Shown here: positions 22,901 to 33,058 of the stretch, piece after piece
Layout: the number at the start of each line of letters is the position of its first letter
Position numbering within the stretch: the stretch's first letter is position 1
Source: Stutzerimonas kunmingensis
GTDB taxonomy: Bacteria > Pseudomonadota > Gammaproteobacteria > Pseudomonadales > Pseudomonadaceae
DNA length: 64,000 nt
Direction of reading: 5' to 3'
Assembly: GCF_900114065.1 (NCBI RefSeq)
Contig: NZ_FORS01000002.1
Location: 124,001-188,000, forward strand
The notes under the pieces: model-generated
What the model saw: the letters and a program-made list of their open reading frames with translations, nothing else
Database searches by the model: none
What the model was told of the DNA's origin: nothing
Position numbers and translations under genes: made by a program

Positions 22901-23404
22901 AACGTCATCAGCAAGATCGACCGGGAAACTCGCAACCGCTTCAAAGAGACCTTCGATCAGATCAACGGTGGCCTACAGGCGCTTTTCCCGAAAGTGTTCG
23001 GCGGCGGCAATGCCTATCTGGAACTTACCGGAGAAGATTTACTCGATACCGGGGTGGCGATCATGGCGCGCCCGCCCGGAAAGAAGAACAGCACCATTCA
23101 CCTGCTTTCCGGTGGCGAAAAGGCGTTGACGGCGCTGGCGCTGGTTTTTGCCATCTTCCAGCTCAATCCCGCGCCGTTCTGCATGCTCGATGAAGTTGAC
23201 GCACCGCTGGATGATGCGAACGTCGGTCGATACGCGCGCTTGGTGAAGGAGATGTCGGAGAAAGTGCAATTCATCTACATCACCCACAACAAGATCGCCA
23301 TGGAAATGGCCGATCAGCTGATGGGTGTGACCATGCATGAGCCGGGCTGCTCACGCCTGGTGACGGTCGACGTCGAGCAGGCCGTTGCACTCGTCGAAGC
23401 CTAG
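19916..23404 (+). CDS. smc: Chromosome partition protein SMC
   Basis: ATPase of the SMC condensin, with 1162 residues, that compacts and helps segregate the chromosome. The N-terminal Walker A motif is GPNGCGKSN at 31-39. Two long coiled coils rich in Glu/Gln/Arg/Leu flank a hinge near 500-640. The C-terminal head has the signature LLSGGEKALTALAL and Walker B FCMLDEVDAPLDD. The start MRLKSIKLAGFKSF is canonical. zipA follows after 181 bp and then ligA, the usual Pseudomonas order. Confidence 0.98.
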   Translation: MRLKSIKLAGFKSFVDPTTVSFPSNMAAVVGPNGCGKSNIIDAVRWVMGESSAKNLRGESMTDVIFNGSNTRKPVTQASIELIFDNSDGTLTGEYAAFAEISIRRRVTRDSQNTYFLNGVKCRRRDITDIFLGTGLGPRSYSIIEQGMISKLIEAKPEDLRNFIEEAAGISKYKERRRETENRIRRTHENLARLTDLREELERQLERLHRQAQSAEKYQEYKAEERQLKAQLSALRWQALNEQVGQREQVIGDQEVAFEALVAEQRNADASIERLRDGHHELSERFNQVQGRFYSVGGDIARVEQSIQHGQQRLRQLQDDLREAEQARLETESHLGHDRTLLATLGEELAMLEPEQELSGAAAEESAVQLEEAESAMQSWQEQWERFNQLSAEPRRVAEVQQSRIQQLEQSLERLAERQRRLDDERALLVTDPEDVAILELGEQLAASELDLEALAAAGDALNERLEQLREALQQATQTQQQAQGDLQRLNGRIASLEALQQAAMDPGKGVGEWLREQGLEKRPRLAEGLRVEPGWEVAVETVLGADLHAVLLDDFAAIEFEGFEQGDLRLVSPANGGARRAGSLLDLVESALDLSPWLGNVRPVDSLEQALAARSGLNDGESLVSRDGYWVGRHFLRVRRASEAESGVLARGQELERLQAEREERETALAAVEERIAELRSDQARLEDEREQQRRRQQEEARSHSDLKAQLSAGQARLEQLSLRRQRLDEELSEQNEQREIETEQLGEARLQLQDALDAMAHDTEQRETLLASRDGIRERLDRIRQDARQHKDQAHQLALRVGSLKAQYESTRQALERLEQQFERAIERREQLTLNLEEGEAPLEELRMKLEELLERRMGVEDELKHARLALEDADRELRDAEKRRTQAEQQAQLLRGQLEQQRLDWQGLSVRRKALQDQLQEDGYDLHGVLGTLPADADEPRWEAELERLGQRIQRLGPINLAAIDEYQQQSERKRYLDAQNDDLVEALDTLENVISKIDRETRNRFKETFDQINGGLQALFPKVFGGGNAYLELTGEDLLDTGVAIMARPPGKKNSTIHLLSGGEKALTALALVFAIFQLNPAPFCMLDEVDAPLDDANVGRYARLVKEMSEKVQFIYITHNKIAMEMADQLMGVTMHEPGCSRLVTVDVEQAVALVEA

Positions 23405-23585
23405 GATTAAGCCGCGTGTTTGAGCATTTTTGATACAAGGAACGCTATAAAAAGAGAACTACCGCACGGTGCAAAGTTACCGTTCGTCGTGCTAGCTTAG
23501 AGCACAATTTTTGCGATGCGCTTGAAGCAGTCCCAAGTGACTGTTCGTTGCGTCTTTATCATCGAATTCAGAGGTTAAAGCATTA

Positions 23586-24407
23586 ATGGATATCGGTCTG
23601 CGCGAGTGGCTGATCGTCATCGGCATCATTGTCATTGCCGGCATTCTGTTCGACGGCTGGCGTCGCATGCGCGGTGGCAAGGGCAAGCTGAAATTCAAGC
23701 TGGACCGCAGCCTCTCCAACCTTCCCGATGCCGACGATTCTCCGGAGCTTCTAGGCCCGGCGCGTGTGGTTAATCGCGATCAAGAGCCTTCTCTGGATGA
23801 GGGCGACATGCCGACGGTGAGCGCGCGCGAGTCCGGCAAGAAGCGCCGGCAGAACGAACCCTTTCAGGGCGACCTCCAGCTCAACAGCGACGAGCCTGTA
23901 CCGACGCTGCTCGATCCGGTTGTTGGTGATGACGAGGAAGGGAAAGACCAGCCGCAGAAGGAACTGGCGCCCGTCGAGGAAGTACTCGTTATCAACGTCA
24001 TTTGCCGTGATCCTCACGGTTTCCGTGGTCCGGCGCTGCTGCAGAACATTCTCGAGAGTGGCCTGCGCTTCGGCGAAATGGACATCTTCCATCGCCACGA
24101 AAGCATGGCCGGCAATGGCGAGGTGCTGTTCTCCATGGCCAATGCCGTCAAGCCTGGTACTTTCGATCTGGACGACATCGATCACTTCACCACGCCGGCC
24201 GTGAGCTTCTTCCTCGGTCTGCCCGGCCCACGCCATCCGAAGCAGGCCTTCGATGTCATGGTTGCTGCGGCGCGCAAGCTGTCCCAGGAGCTCAACGGCG
24301 AGTTGAAGGATGACCAGCGCAGCGTTCTCACCGCCCAGACCATCGAGCACTACCGCCAGCGCATCGTCGAGTTCGAACGCCGGCAGATGACCATCAAGCA
24401 GCGTTGA
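23586..24407 (+). CDS. zipA: Cell division protein ZipA
   Basis: Inner-membrane division protein of 273 residues that tethers FtsZ at mid-cell. An N-terminal helix (about 8-25, [17 protein letters not shown]) is followed by a basic patch, a variable charged linker (about 45-135), and the C-terminal ZipA domain (about 137-265, starting [16 protein letters not shown]) that binds the FtsZ tail. The ATG at 23586 directly precedes the membrane helix. Confidence 0.95.
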   Translation: MDIGLREWLIVIGIIVIAGILFDGWRRMRGGKGKLKFKLDRSLSNLPDADDSPELLGPARVVNRDQEPSLDEGDMPTVSARESGKKRRQNEPFQGDLQLNSDEPVPTLLDPVVGDDEEGKDQPQKELAPVEEVLVINVICRDPHGFRGPALLQNILESGLRFGEMDIFHRHESMAGNGEVLFSMANAVKPGTFDLDDIDHFTTPAVSFFLGLPGPRHPKQAFDVMVAAARKLSQELNGELKDDQRSVLTAQTIEHYRQRIVEFERRQMTIKQR

Positions 24408-24417
24408 GTGATATTTG

Positions 24418-24445
24418 CACCGGGCCTTGCGCCCGGTGTTGTGTG
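24418..24445 (+). terminator. Hairpin after zipA
   Basis: CACCGGGC, loop CTTGC, GCCCGGTG, then TTGTGTGTT, 11 bp past the zipA stop. It is an intrinsic-terminator-like stem with a poor U-tract. Confidence 0.55.
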
Positions 24446-27078
<2,633 letters not shown>

Positions 27079-27156
27079 CTCAAAGATCAGCTAGTCAGCT
27101 TCGCACCGAAGGCGAGTCACCTAGCCCAAGTCACGGGCGGCTACGGCCCGCTTCTC

Positions 27157-27196
27157 GTGGGAGGTGCGTCCCGCGGCGAAATGGCCTTTCCAGGCA
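27157..27196. repeat. REP-like repeat, copy 1
   Basis: Begins GTGGGAGGTGCGTCCCGC and ends TTTCCAGGCA. It aligns with the copy at 27271-27312 over its whole length with scattered changes. The GTGGGAG-palindrome-GCGAA layout is that of Pseudomonas REP elements. Confidence 0.5.
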
Positions 27197-27200
27197 GTGC

Positions 27201-27220
27201 AAAGCAAAGCAAAGCAAAGC
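27201..27220. repeat. Short tandem repeat (AAAGC)x4
   Basis: Four perfect copies of the pentamer AAAGC, about 290 bp upstream of the fliC promoter. It is outside any supported gene, so any length change would not shift a reading frame. Confidence 0.85.
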
Positions 27221-27270
27221 TTCGCGCAGAGGACAGCCCTTCTACAACAGCAGCGGCTGACTCCAGCCCT

Positions 27271-27312
27271 GTGGGAGGGCGCGCCCTCGTGGTGAAAAGG
27301 GCTTCCAGGCCA
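27271..27312. repeat. REP-like repeat, copy 2
   Basis: Begins GTGGGAGGGCGCGCCCTCGT, a near-palindrome, and ends GCTTCCAGGCCA. It is in the same orientation as copy 1, 75 bp downstream of it. Confidence 0.5.
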
Positions 27313-27488
27313 CTCCTGAAGCAAACACTCCCGCACTGGCCTGTCACTCACCTCGCCACCTTCTATTCAAACATTAAAGATTTCCACCCAACGTCCGAAA
27401 ACCTTGCAGGCGGGCTCGCTTGTTTGCGGATTCGCCGGTGTCGTACAGGTTGTTCTCGGGGCTTGCAAAATTATTTTCAACCGCCTCC

Positions 27489-27515
27489 TAAAGCTCACCG
27501 AAACGACGCCGATAA
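27489..27515 (+). promoter_or_regulatory. Sigma-28 (FliA) promoter of fliC
   Basis: TAAAGCTC, 11 bp, GCCGATAA. The -10 matches the FliA consensus GCCGATAA exactly and the -35 matches TAAAGTTT at six of eight positions, with correct spacing. It lies 98 bp upstream of the fliC ATG. Confidence 0.9.
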
Positions 27516-27612
27516 GCTAATCGAATGCGAACTCAATGGGTGCCTGGGCAAAAGCCGGCCCGGAGTCGCAAGCTCAGGCAACCAACGTAACTAGCGCCCT
27601 TGGAGGCACATC

Positions 27613-28818
27613 ATGGCTCTTACAGTTAATACAAACATTGCGTCGCTCAACACTCAGCGTAATCTGCAGTCATCATCCAATGCGCTTGCGACCTCCATGG
27701 AGCGTCTATCTACTGGTAGCCGCATCAACAGTGCTAAGGATGACGCTGCTGGTCTGCAAATATCAAACCGCCTCACTAGCCAGATTAATGGCTTAGGTGT
27801 GGCTGTACGTAACGCGAATGACGGAATCTCGTTGGCTCAAACTGCCGAAGGTGCGCTGCAACAGTCCACCAATATTCTGCAGCGGATGCGTGATTTGGCT
27901 TTGCAATCTGCTAACGGCAGCAACGATGGGAACGATCGTGAATCGTTGCAAAAGGAAGTCTCGCAGCTGAAAGATGAACTGAAACGTATTAGTGATACTA
28001 CGAGTTTCGGCGGCCAGAAGTTGCTAGACGGCTCTTTCGGCTCTCGCAATTTCCAGGTTGGCTCTAATGCGAACGAGACGATATCGGTATTTATCGGCGC
28101 TATGGACCCAAGCTCCCTTGAAGGAACTATCGCTGAGAAGACCCGCGCAACAGCCACTTTGAGCGGCGTAGACTTAGCCGCTGCTGCTATTGCCGGATCT
28201 GCAGCTGGTGAGTTGAAAATTAAAGTTGGTGAAAACGACGCGGTGGGAATTTCTGTTTCAGCCGGAGATACGGCTCAAACATTGGCCGATCGAATTAATA
28301 ATAAAGGCATTGTTGGGCTCACGGCATCTGTGGATACCACTGGCAGTGTGGAAAAGCTGAAACTAGATACGGCTGTCGTAGGCGAAACAGTTGTAGCAGG
28401 CGATGCGACTATAGATATATCTGGAACAGCCGCTACCGTGACGGCCGTATTTGGCGCGACAGCATCCAATGCTGGGACAAGCGCTACTGTTGCAGCAGAG
28501 ACGAAAAGCGTCGAGGCGGTTGACGTTTCGACAGATTTAAAAGCTCAGGATGCTATCCAGATTATCGATGGCGCTATTAAGGCGATCGACTCTCAGCGTG
28601 CCGACCTCGGTGCTGTGCAGAACCGCTTCGATAATACCATCGCCAACCTGCAGAGCATCTCCGAAAACGTCTCCGCTGCTCGGGGCCGTATCGAAGACAC
28701 CGACTTCGCAGCCGAAACCGCCAATCTGAGCAAGAACCAGATTTTGCAACAGGCTGGCACCGCGATCCTCGCCCAGGCCAAGCAGCTGCCGCAGGCTGTT
28801 CTGAGTCTGCTGCAGTAA
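27613..28818 (+). CDS. fliC: Flagellin
   Basis: Structural protein of the flagellar filament, 401 residues, secreted through the flagellar export apparatus and folded at the tip. The conserved N-terminal D0/D1 region (about 1-165, starting [18 protein letters not shown]) and C-terminal D1/D0 region (about 310-401, ending [10 protein letters not shown]) enclose a variable Ala/Thr/Val-rich centre (about 170-305). The centre, and to a lesser extent the whole gene, is visibly AT-richer and uses rarer codons than neighbouring genes, suggesting exchange of the surface-exposed part. It has a GGAGG ribosome site, a sigma-28 promoter at 27489-27515 and a terminator-like hairpin after it. Confidence 0.97.
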   Translation: MALTVNTNIASLNTQRNLQSSSNALATSMERLSTGSRINSAKDDAAGLQISNRLTSQINGLGVAVRNANDGISLAQTAEGALQQSTNILQRMRDLALQSANGSNDGNDRESLQKEVSQLKDELKRISDTTSFGGQKLLDGSFGSRNFQVGSNANETISVFIGAMDPSSLEGTIAEKTRATATLSGVDLAAAAIAGSAAGELKIKVGENDAVGISVSAGDTAQTLADRINNKGIVGLTASVDTTGSVEKLKLDTAVVGETVVAGDATIDISGTAATVTAVFGATASNAGTSATVAAETKSVEAVDVSTDLKAQDAIQIIDGAIKAIDSQRADLGAVQNRFDNTIANLQSISENVSAARGRIEDTDFAAETANLSKNQILQQAGTAILAQAKQLPQAVLSLLQ

Positions 28819-28838
28819 TCGAGCAGAAGGCGTTAATG

Positions 28839-28867
28839 ATGAGGGTAGGGCTGCGCTCTACCCTCAT
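28839..28867 (+). terminator. Hairpin between fliC and flaG
   Basis: ATGAGGGTAG, loop GGCTGCGCT, CTACCCTCAT: a 10-bp stem 21 bp after the fliC stop. No strong U-tract follows. It probably stabilises the abundant fliC message or partly terminates it, lowering expression of flaG and fliD. Confidence 0.6.
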
Positions 28868-28888
28868 TGATTCATGAGAGGTGAATCA

Positions 28889-29251
28889 ATGGACGTCGGA
28901 AAAGTAACTGGCGGAACCGCACCGCAAACACAGATGACTGCTGGATCGCCACCCAGCCTCCGCAAAGAGGCTGGGTTTTCTGCGTCCGATACGATTCAGC
29001 CAGTAACGGCTTCCGTAAAAGGCGAAGAGCAGGAAAGCACCGCTGATCTGGTCGAGAAGCTTCGGTCGCAGATGCAAGATATCCAGCGCGATCTGAGCTT
29101 CAGCGTCGACGATTCTACGGGCGACGTGGTTGTTCGGGTGATTGATAACGAGTCAGGTAAAGTTGTTCGGCAGATACCGTCGGAGGAAATCCTTCGCCTT
29201 ACCGAGCGATTGGATGAAATGCGTAGTTTGTTATTTGAAGCCAAAGCGTGA
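28889..29251 (+). CDS. flaG: FlaG family flagellar protein
   Basis: A 120-residue protein of the FlaG family, found beside flagellin genes and thought to influence filament length. The conserved C-terminal part runs from about 50 (VEKLRSQMQDIQRDLSFSVDD, then VVRVIDNESGKVVRQIPSEEIL). The N-terminus is low-complexity. I chose the ATG at 28889, preceded by GAGAGGTG, over an in-frame ATG at 28874. It sits between fliC and fliD, as usual in Pseudomonas. Confidence 0.92.
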   Translation: MDVGKVTGGTAPQTQMTAGSPPSLRKEAGFSASDTIQPVTASVKGEEQESTADLVEKLRSQMQDIQRDLSFSVDDSTGDVVVRVIDNESGKVVRQIPSEEILRLTERLDEMRSLLFEAKA

Positions 29252-29307
29252 CGGTACGATTTTTGTATTGAGCTCTGCGGCTAACAGTTTCTTGACGAGG
29301 TAAGGCT

Positions 29308-30795
29308 ATGGCTGGCGTAACAGGTATTGGTTCAGGCATCGACATCGACAGCATCGTAAAGAGCATGGTCGCTGCCGAGCGCGCGCCCAAGGAAACACAG
29401 CTGGCCAACCTCGAAAAGAAAACCACCACCCAGATTACTGCCATCGGTGCGTTGAAAAGCGCAATCAGCGATTTTCAGACGGCGCTGGGCGGATTGAACA
29501 AGCCGGAGCTGTTCCAGGCGCGTTCGGCTACGTCGAGCAAGTCCGACCTGGTTGGTATTACCGCTAGTACCAAGGCGGGCGCGGGCAGTTATCAGGTCGA
29601 GGTGAAAAGCTTAGCGACGAGCAGCAAGGTTGCATTGCGGTCGTTCGAGAACTCGGTGGATCAGCCGGCGACTTTCGGCAGCGGGACGCTGACGGTAAAG
29701 GTAGGCCAGCAGGACAAGTCCCTGAGCATCGACGTCGACGAAAGCAACAACACCTTGGCCGGTATTCGCGATGCGATCAACAAGGCCGGCGTAGAGCTTG
29801 GCGTGTCTGCCACTATTGTTACGGATGACACCGGTGCTCGACTTGTGCTGAGCAGTACAGCAACGGGCAAGGGTGAGGATATTACCGTTCAGGCCACGTC
29901 GTCAGATCCTGCTGCGGGCCGTTTCGATTTGACTGATCTCGAAACCAGCGCGCTAGTCCAGAAACCCGAAGCGGACGGCTTGACCGCGGCGCAGTATCAA
30001 GATGCGCTGGCTGCCTATGCGGCAAACCCCGGGCCAAAGGCGCTGCAAATGGCTCAAAGTGCCCAGATAACTGTCGATGGCATGGTGGTGACCAGCAAGA
30101 CCAACAAGATCGAAGGCGCCATCGAGGGCGTTACGCTCGATCTCAAGGCTAAAACGCCAGACAACGAACCGCTGACTATCAGTGTTGCAGAAGACAAGGC
30201 AGGCGTTAAAAAGCAGATCCAGTCTTTTGTCGACAGCTACAACAAGCTGATCGGCGTGATCAACGCGCAGACCAAGGTTACAAGCGTGGGTGACGGCAAG
30301 GCTCCTGTTACCGGCGCGTTGGTAGGGGATGCTACGGCGCGAACGTTGTTGGGGACGATTCGCAGCGAATTGACCAATGTGCAGGGTGACGGCGCGCTCC
30401 GGGCGCTGGCTGACCTGGGCATTACCACGCAGAAAGACGGCACGCTGAAGATCGACGATGCCAAGTTGAGCAAGGTAATGGACAGCAACTTTACCGAGCT
30501 GCCTGCATTGTTTACTGGCGAGAAAGGCCTGGCGACACGGCTGGATGAAAAGCTGAAGCCCTATAGCGAAACCGGCGGTATTCTCGAGCAACGCAATAAA
30601 CAGATGACGGAGACCATCTCCGGTATCGACAAGCAGAAAGAAGATCTCACCCGGCGCATCACCTCGCTGCAGGACCGGCTCTACAAGCAGTTCAACGCGA
30701 TGGATCTGCTGGTTGGGCAGCTGGCCAACACGTCAAGCAGCCTTATTGCTTCGCTGGAAAACCTGCCGTGGGCGGCGAGTAATTCCAAAAGATAA
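29308..30795 (+). CDS. fliD: Flagellar filament cap protein
   Basis: Caps the growing flagellum and promotes flagellin folding. It has 495 residues. The N-terminal FliD domain (from MAGVTGIGSGIDIDSIVKSM) and the C-terminal FliD domain (about 225-480, with KKQIQSFVDSYNKLIGVIN and a late coiled coil) are clear. GAGG precedes the ATG. It is downstream of flaG by 56 bp and probably cotranscribed. Confidence 0.96.
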   Translation: MAGVTGIGSGIDIDSIVKSMVAAERAPKETQLANLEKKTTTQITAIGALKSAISDFQTALGGLNKPELFQARSATSSKSDLVGITASTKAGAGSYQVEVKSLATSSKVALRSFENSVDQPATFGSGTLTVKVGQQDKSLSIDVDESNNTLAGIRDAINKAGVELGVSATIVTDDTGARLVLSSTATGKGEDITVQATSSDPAAGRFDLTDLETSALVQKPEADGLTAAQYQDALAAYAANPGPKALQMAQSAQITVDGMVVTSKTNKIEGAIEGVTLDLKAKTPDNEPLTISVAEDKAGVKKQIQSFVDSYNKLIGVINAQTKVTSVGDGKAPVTGALVGDATARTLLGTIRSELTNVQGDGALRALADLGITTQKDGTLKIDDAKLSKVMDSNFTELPALFTGEKGLATRLDEKLKPYSETGGILEQRNKQMTETISGIDKQKEDLTRRITSLQDRLYKQFNAMDLLVGQLANTSSSLIASLENLPWAASNSKR

Positions 30796-30814
30796 ATTGC
30801 TTTGGCCGGCCAAT

Positions 30815-30839
30815 GTGGTGGGCTGAAGCCCACCCTACG
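30815..30839. repeat. REP element, forward unit
   Basis: Contains the palindrome GTGGGCTGAAGCCCAC followed by CCTACG. The same sequence recurs at 32071-32094 and in inverted orientation at 30873-30896. Confidence 0.85.
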
Positions 30840-30853
30840 TTTTGACGTCCCCT

Positions 30854-30896
30854 GTAGGGTGGGCTTCAACCTGTAGGGTGGGCTTCAGCCCACCAG
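30854..30896. repeat. REP element, inverted units
   Basis: Holds a partial unit (GTAGGGTGGGCTTCAA) followed by a full inverted unit (GTAGGGTGGGCTTCAGCCCA). Together with the forward unit at 30815 this forms a head-to-head REP doublet just after fliD. Confidence 0.85.
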
Positions 30897-31097
30897 CGGA
30901 GCGCCACACAACCTATCTGAACGGCTGACGCTGGTCCGACAGCGAACTTCTACAAGCGTGACGCCTACCGTTCTGGTCTCGGTGCGCATACCTCGGAAAC
31001 GCAGCCAACGGCGCACGGAATTGCCAATCCTTACTCCGATGATCAGCGAAGAATGGTCCGGTCCTCCAAACTGGTGAAACTCTCCATTAATTTCAAT

Positions 31098-31120
31098 CCG
31101 CCGCCGAGGCGGTTTTTTTT
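31098..31120 (+). terminator. Intrinsic terminator upstream of fliS
   Basis: CCGCC, loop GCCGA, GGCGG, then eight T. It is a textbook Rho-independent terminator. It lies 300 bp past fliD and before the fliS promoter, so it could end read-through from fliD or a short transcript arising inside the gap. Confidence 0.88.
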
Positions 31121-31145
31121 ATTACTGTGGTTTATCCAACTGCTA

Positions 31146-31172
31146 TCAAGCTTGAGCGAACTCGACCGATAA
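31146..31172 (+). promoter_or_regulatory. Candidate sigma-28 promoter of fliS
   Basis: TCAAGCTT, 11 bp, ACCGATAA. It differs from the FliA consensus at two of eight -35 bases and one of eight -10 bases, with correct spacing. It is 41 bp upstream of the fliS ATG and downstream of a terminator, so fliS-fliT can be transcribed independently of fliCD. Confidence 0.7.
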
Positions 31173-31212
31173 GCTGTACATGCAAACTTGATGTGGCAAG
31201 GGGCTTATCCAA

Positions 31213-31599
31213 ATGAATGCAATGACAGCAATGAAGCAGTATCAGCAGGTTGGCGTTATGGTTCAGGTCAACGAAGCTGATCCGCACCGCTTGATCCAGA
31301 TGCTGATGCAGGGTGGTCTAGATCGCATCGCGCAGGCTAAAGGTGCCATGGAGCGTGAGGCCTTTGCCGAAAAGGGCGTGCTTGTTGGCAAGGCCATTAA
31401 TATTGTCGGTGGCTTGCGCGATGGGCTCGATAAGAGTGTTGGCGGTGAGTTGGCAGAGAACCTCGACCGACTCTACGAATACATGACGATGCGCCTGTTC
31501 GAGGCGAGCCGGCATAACGATATCGACAAGCTGAACGAAGTTGGCAAACTGTTGGGCGAGATCAAGCTGGCCTGGGATCAGATCGCACCGAAGGTATAG
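31213..31599 (+). CDS. fliS: Flagellar export chaperone FliS
   Basis: Cytoplasmic chaperone of 128 residues that binds the C-terminus of flagellin and prevents premature polymerisation. The family start MNAMTAMKQYQQVGVM, ADPHRLIQMLMQGGLDRI and YEYMTMRLFEAS are present, giving a four-helix bundle of normal length. An AAGGGG site precedes the ATG. fliT follows after 71 bp. Confidence 0.96.
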   Translation: MNAMTAMKQYQQVGVMVQVNEADPHRLIQMLMQGGLDRIAQAKGAMEREAFAEKGVLVGKAINIVGGLRDGLDKSVGGELAENLDRLYEYMTMRLFEASRHNDIDKLNEVGKLLGEIKLAWDQIAPKV

Positions 31600-31670
31600 A
31601 TTGTCTGACCCGACGGGCATAGACAGTTCGACGTCTCTCGCACGATTCGACTAATTTTTTGAGGGCATTC

Positions 31671-31964
31671 ATGCAGTCACGCAAACAGGCGTTCGCTACG
31701 CTGGCCGACAGGCTGCGCGATGCACTGGCGGCAGGTGACTGGGAAGCCATAGCGGTGCTGGATGAAGAGTGCCGCGCCCTCGTAGCCACCTTGCGCGATG
31801 AAGATGCGTTTGATGCTGGCTTACGCGAGCAACTCGCGGAGCTGTCGCGTTTGTACGACGACCTTCAGCAAGTCGGCCGCGGGGAGCGAGAGCGCTTGGC
31901 GGGCGAATTGACTCGGTTGAATCAGTCGAAGCACGTTAACCGAGCCTATAAACCGTTAGGGTGA
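31671..31964 (+). CDS. fliT: FliT-like flagellar export chaperone
   Basis: A 97-residue, largely helical, acidic protein. It matches FliT by size, by helical content and by its place after fliS; sequence conservation in this family is low. FliT proteins bind the cap protein FliD, and in enterics also restrain FlhDC, which Pseudomonas lacks. The ATG at 31671 follows a GAGGG site. In the Pseudomonas genomes I know, fleQ comes next, but here ppnP lies on the other strand. Confidence 0.75.
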   Translation: MQSRKQAFATLADRLRDALAAGDWEAIAVLDEECRALVATLRDEDAFDAGLREQLAELSRLYDDLQQVGRGERERLAGELTRLNQSKHVNRAYKPLG

Positions 31965-32070
31965 GGCGGGGTTATAACGACATCCGCGATTGGAAATTAT
32001 GCACGCCTCGGTCGGAAGCGTTTTCCAGCTAAGCCTTTGGAGCCATGGCTGAACAGGTTGTTGGGTAGGT

Positions 32071-32139
32071 TGGTGGGCTGAAGCCCACCCTACGGGTGTC
32101 GTCGTGACGTAGGGTGGATGACGCTTCATCCATCCACCG
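32071..32139. repeat. REP element pair between fliT and ppnP
   Basis: A forward unit at 32071-32094 is identical in its core to that at 30815-30839 (GGTGGGCTGAAGCCCACCC). It is followed by a second, different palindromic unit beginning CGTAGGGTGGATGACGC and ending CATCCATCCACCG. Confidence 0.8.
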
Positions 32140-32172
32140 TAACGATGGTCCTTCGCTTCGTATCAGAATCGC

Positions 32173-32454
32173 TTATCGATACTCGCACAGGTAGGCAGTC
32201 GCCTCCGCCACCTTCAGCTGAAACTTGCTATTCGCCGGCACGGTGAACTGGGTGCCAGCGCCGAACGTTTCGTAACTTTCGTTTCCTGGCAATTTCACGT
32301 CCAGGCTGCCGGCGACCACGTGCATGACTTCCAACTGGTTGGTGCCGAACTCATAGTCGCCTGGCGCCATGACGCCGATCGTCGCCGGTCCGGCTGCCAT
32401 GTCGAAGGCGATGGATTTGACGGTGCCGTCGAAGTACTCGTTGACCTTGAACAT
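32173..32454 (-). CDS. ppnP: Pyrimidine/purine nucleoside phosphorylase
   Basis: A 93-residue single-domain cupin of the PpnP family (formerly DUF1255). E. coli PpnP phosphorolyses a broad range of purine and pyrimidine nucleosides to base and ribose-1-phosphate. The family pattern runs through the whole length: [43 protein letters not shown] and [13 protein letters not shown]. It starts at the ATG at 32454. No related salvage gene is adjacent. Confidence 0.93.
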   Translation of the reverse strand: MFKVNEYFDGTVKSIAFDMAAGPATIGVMAPGDYEFGTNQLEVMHVVAGSLDVKLPGNESYETFGAGTQFTVPANSKFQLKVAEATAYLCEYR

Positions 32455-32572
32455 TCGAAACCTCTAAGGGTGCGGTAAAGGGCGGCCAGTATGCCGAAGC
32501 GGCTTGATGGCGTCATCAGGTCGCTGGCATATCGAATGAGGCTGCTAATTCCGGGCTCTAAGGCGGCCAGGC

Positions 32573-32914
32573 TCATGAGCGGAAGATGAAATACACCGCA
32601 CCCAGCAGGCACAGCCCGGCCCACAGGTAGTCGAGTTTCAACGGCTGCTGCATGTACAGCACGCTAAACGGCACGAAGATCATCAGAGTGATCACCTCCT
32701 GCATGATCTTCAGTTGGCCGATCGATAGCTCGGTGTAGCCGATGCGGTTGGCGGGCACCATGATCAGGTACTCGAAAAGCGCGATGCCCCAGCTGATCAG
32801 TGCCGCGATTACCCAAGGCTTGCCATTAAGCGTTTTGAGATGGCCGTACCAGGCGAAGGTCATGAACAGGTTCGAAAAGCAGAGCAGGGCAGCGGTCTGT
32901 AGCCAGATGGGCAT
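32573..32914 (-). CDS. DMT-type DUF486 membrane protein
   Basis: A 113-residue protein with four membrane helices, belonging to the DUF486 family of small drug/metabolite-transporter-like proteins. Conserved features are FMTFAWYGHLK, WGIALFEYLIMVPANRIGY and LKIMQEVITL. Substrate is unknown. The ATG at 32914 has GGAG at suitable distance; longer in-frame extensions upstream lack support. Confidence 0.88.
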   Translation of the reverse strand: MPIWLQTAALLCFSNLFMTFAWYGHLKTLNGKPWVIAALISWGIALFEYLIMVPANRIGYTELSIGQLKIMQEVITLMIFVPFSVLYMQQPLKLDYLWAGLCLLGAVYFIFRS

Positions 32915-33058
32915 GGGGCGATACTCCGGGGCGATGGCGGATCCTATTGATTCGTCGCCTGCCTCGCAAGTGCCCGAAAGGCGCCCGTTGGCGCTAATGC
33001 CTTTTGCGCGAACACTCATTATTATCGCCGCCCCGTTTTTCATTTCGGACAATTGCAA

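Larger units (their letters stand above)
27079..27488. other. Repeat-bearing gap between ligA and the fliC promoter
   Basis: With the promoter and leader this makes a 534-bp gap between ligA and fliC. It holds two diverged direct repeats (27157-27196 and 27271-27312) and a short tandem repeat (27201-27220). No coding region is supported on either strand. Confidence 0.55.
30796..31097. other. Gap between fliD and fliS with REP elements and an unexplained stretch
   Basis: This is part of a 417-bp gap. After the REP units (to 30896), the 200 bp from 30897 to 31097 hold no gene I recognise. One frame stays open for over 60 codons from about 30930 but has no convincing start, and its product resembles nothing known to me. 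It ends in the strong terminator at 31098-31120. It could be a small RNA locus or the remnant of a gene. Confidence 0.4.

Noticed and set aside
27201..27220. (AAAGC)4 as a contingency locus switching flagellin
   Set aside because: The tract is outside any reading frame and about 290 bp from the fliC promoter. Phase variation by frameshift is not possible, so it is kept only as a repeat.
27157..27594. 145-codon open frame between ligA and fliC
   Set aside because: It runs through the REP-like repeats and the sigma-28 promoter and has no family resemblance.
30815..30896. Palindromic repeats as a CRISPR array
   Set aside because: There are only two to three units with irregular spacing and inverted orientation. 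The repeat core recurs at 32071, and no cas gene is present. REP elements explain them.
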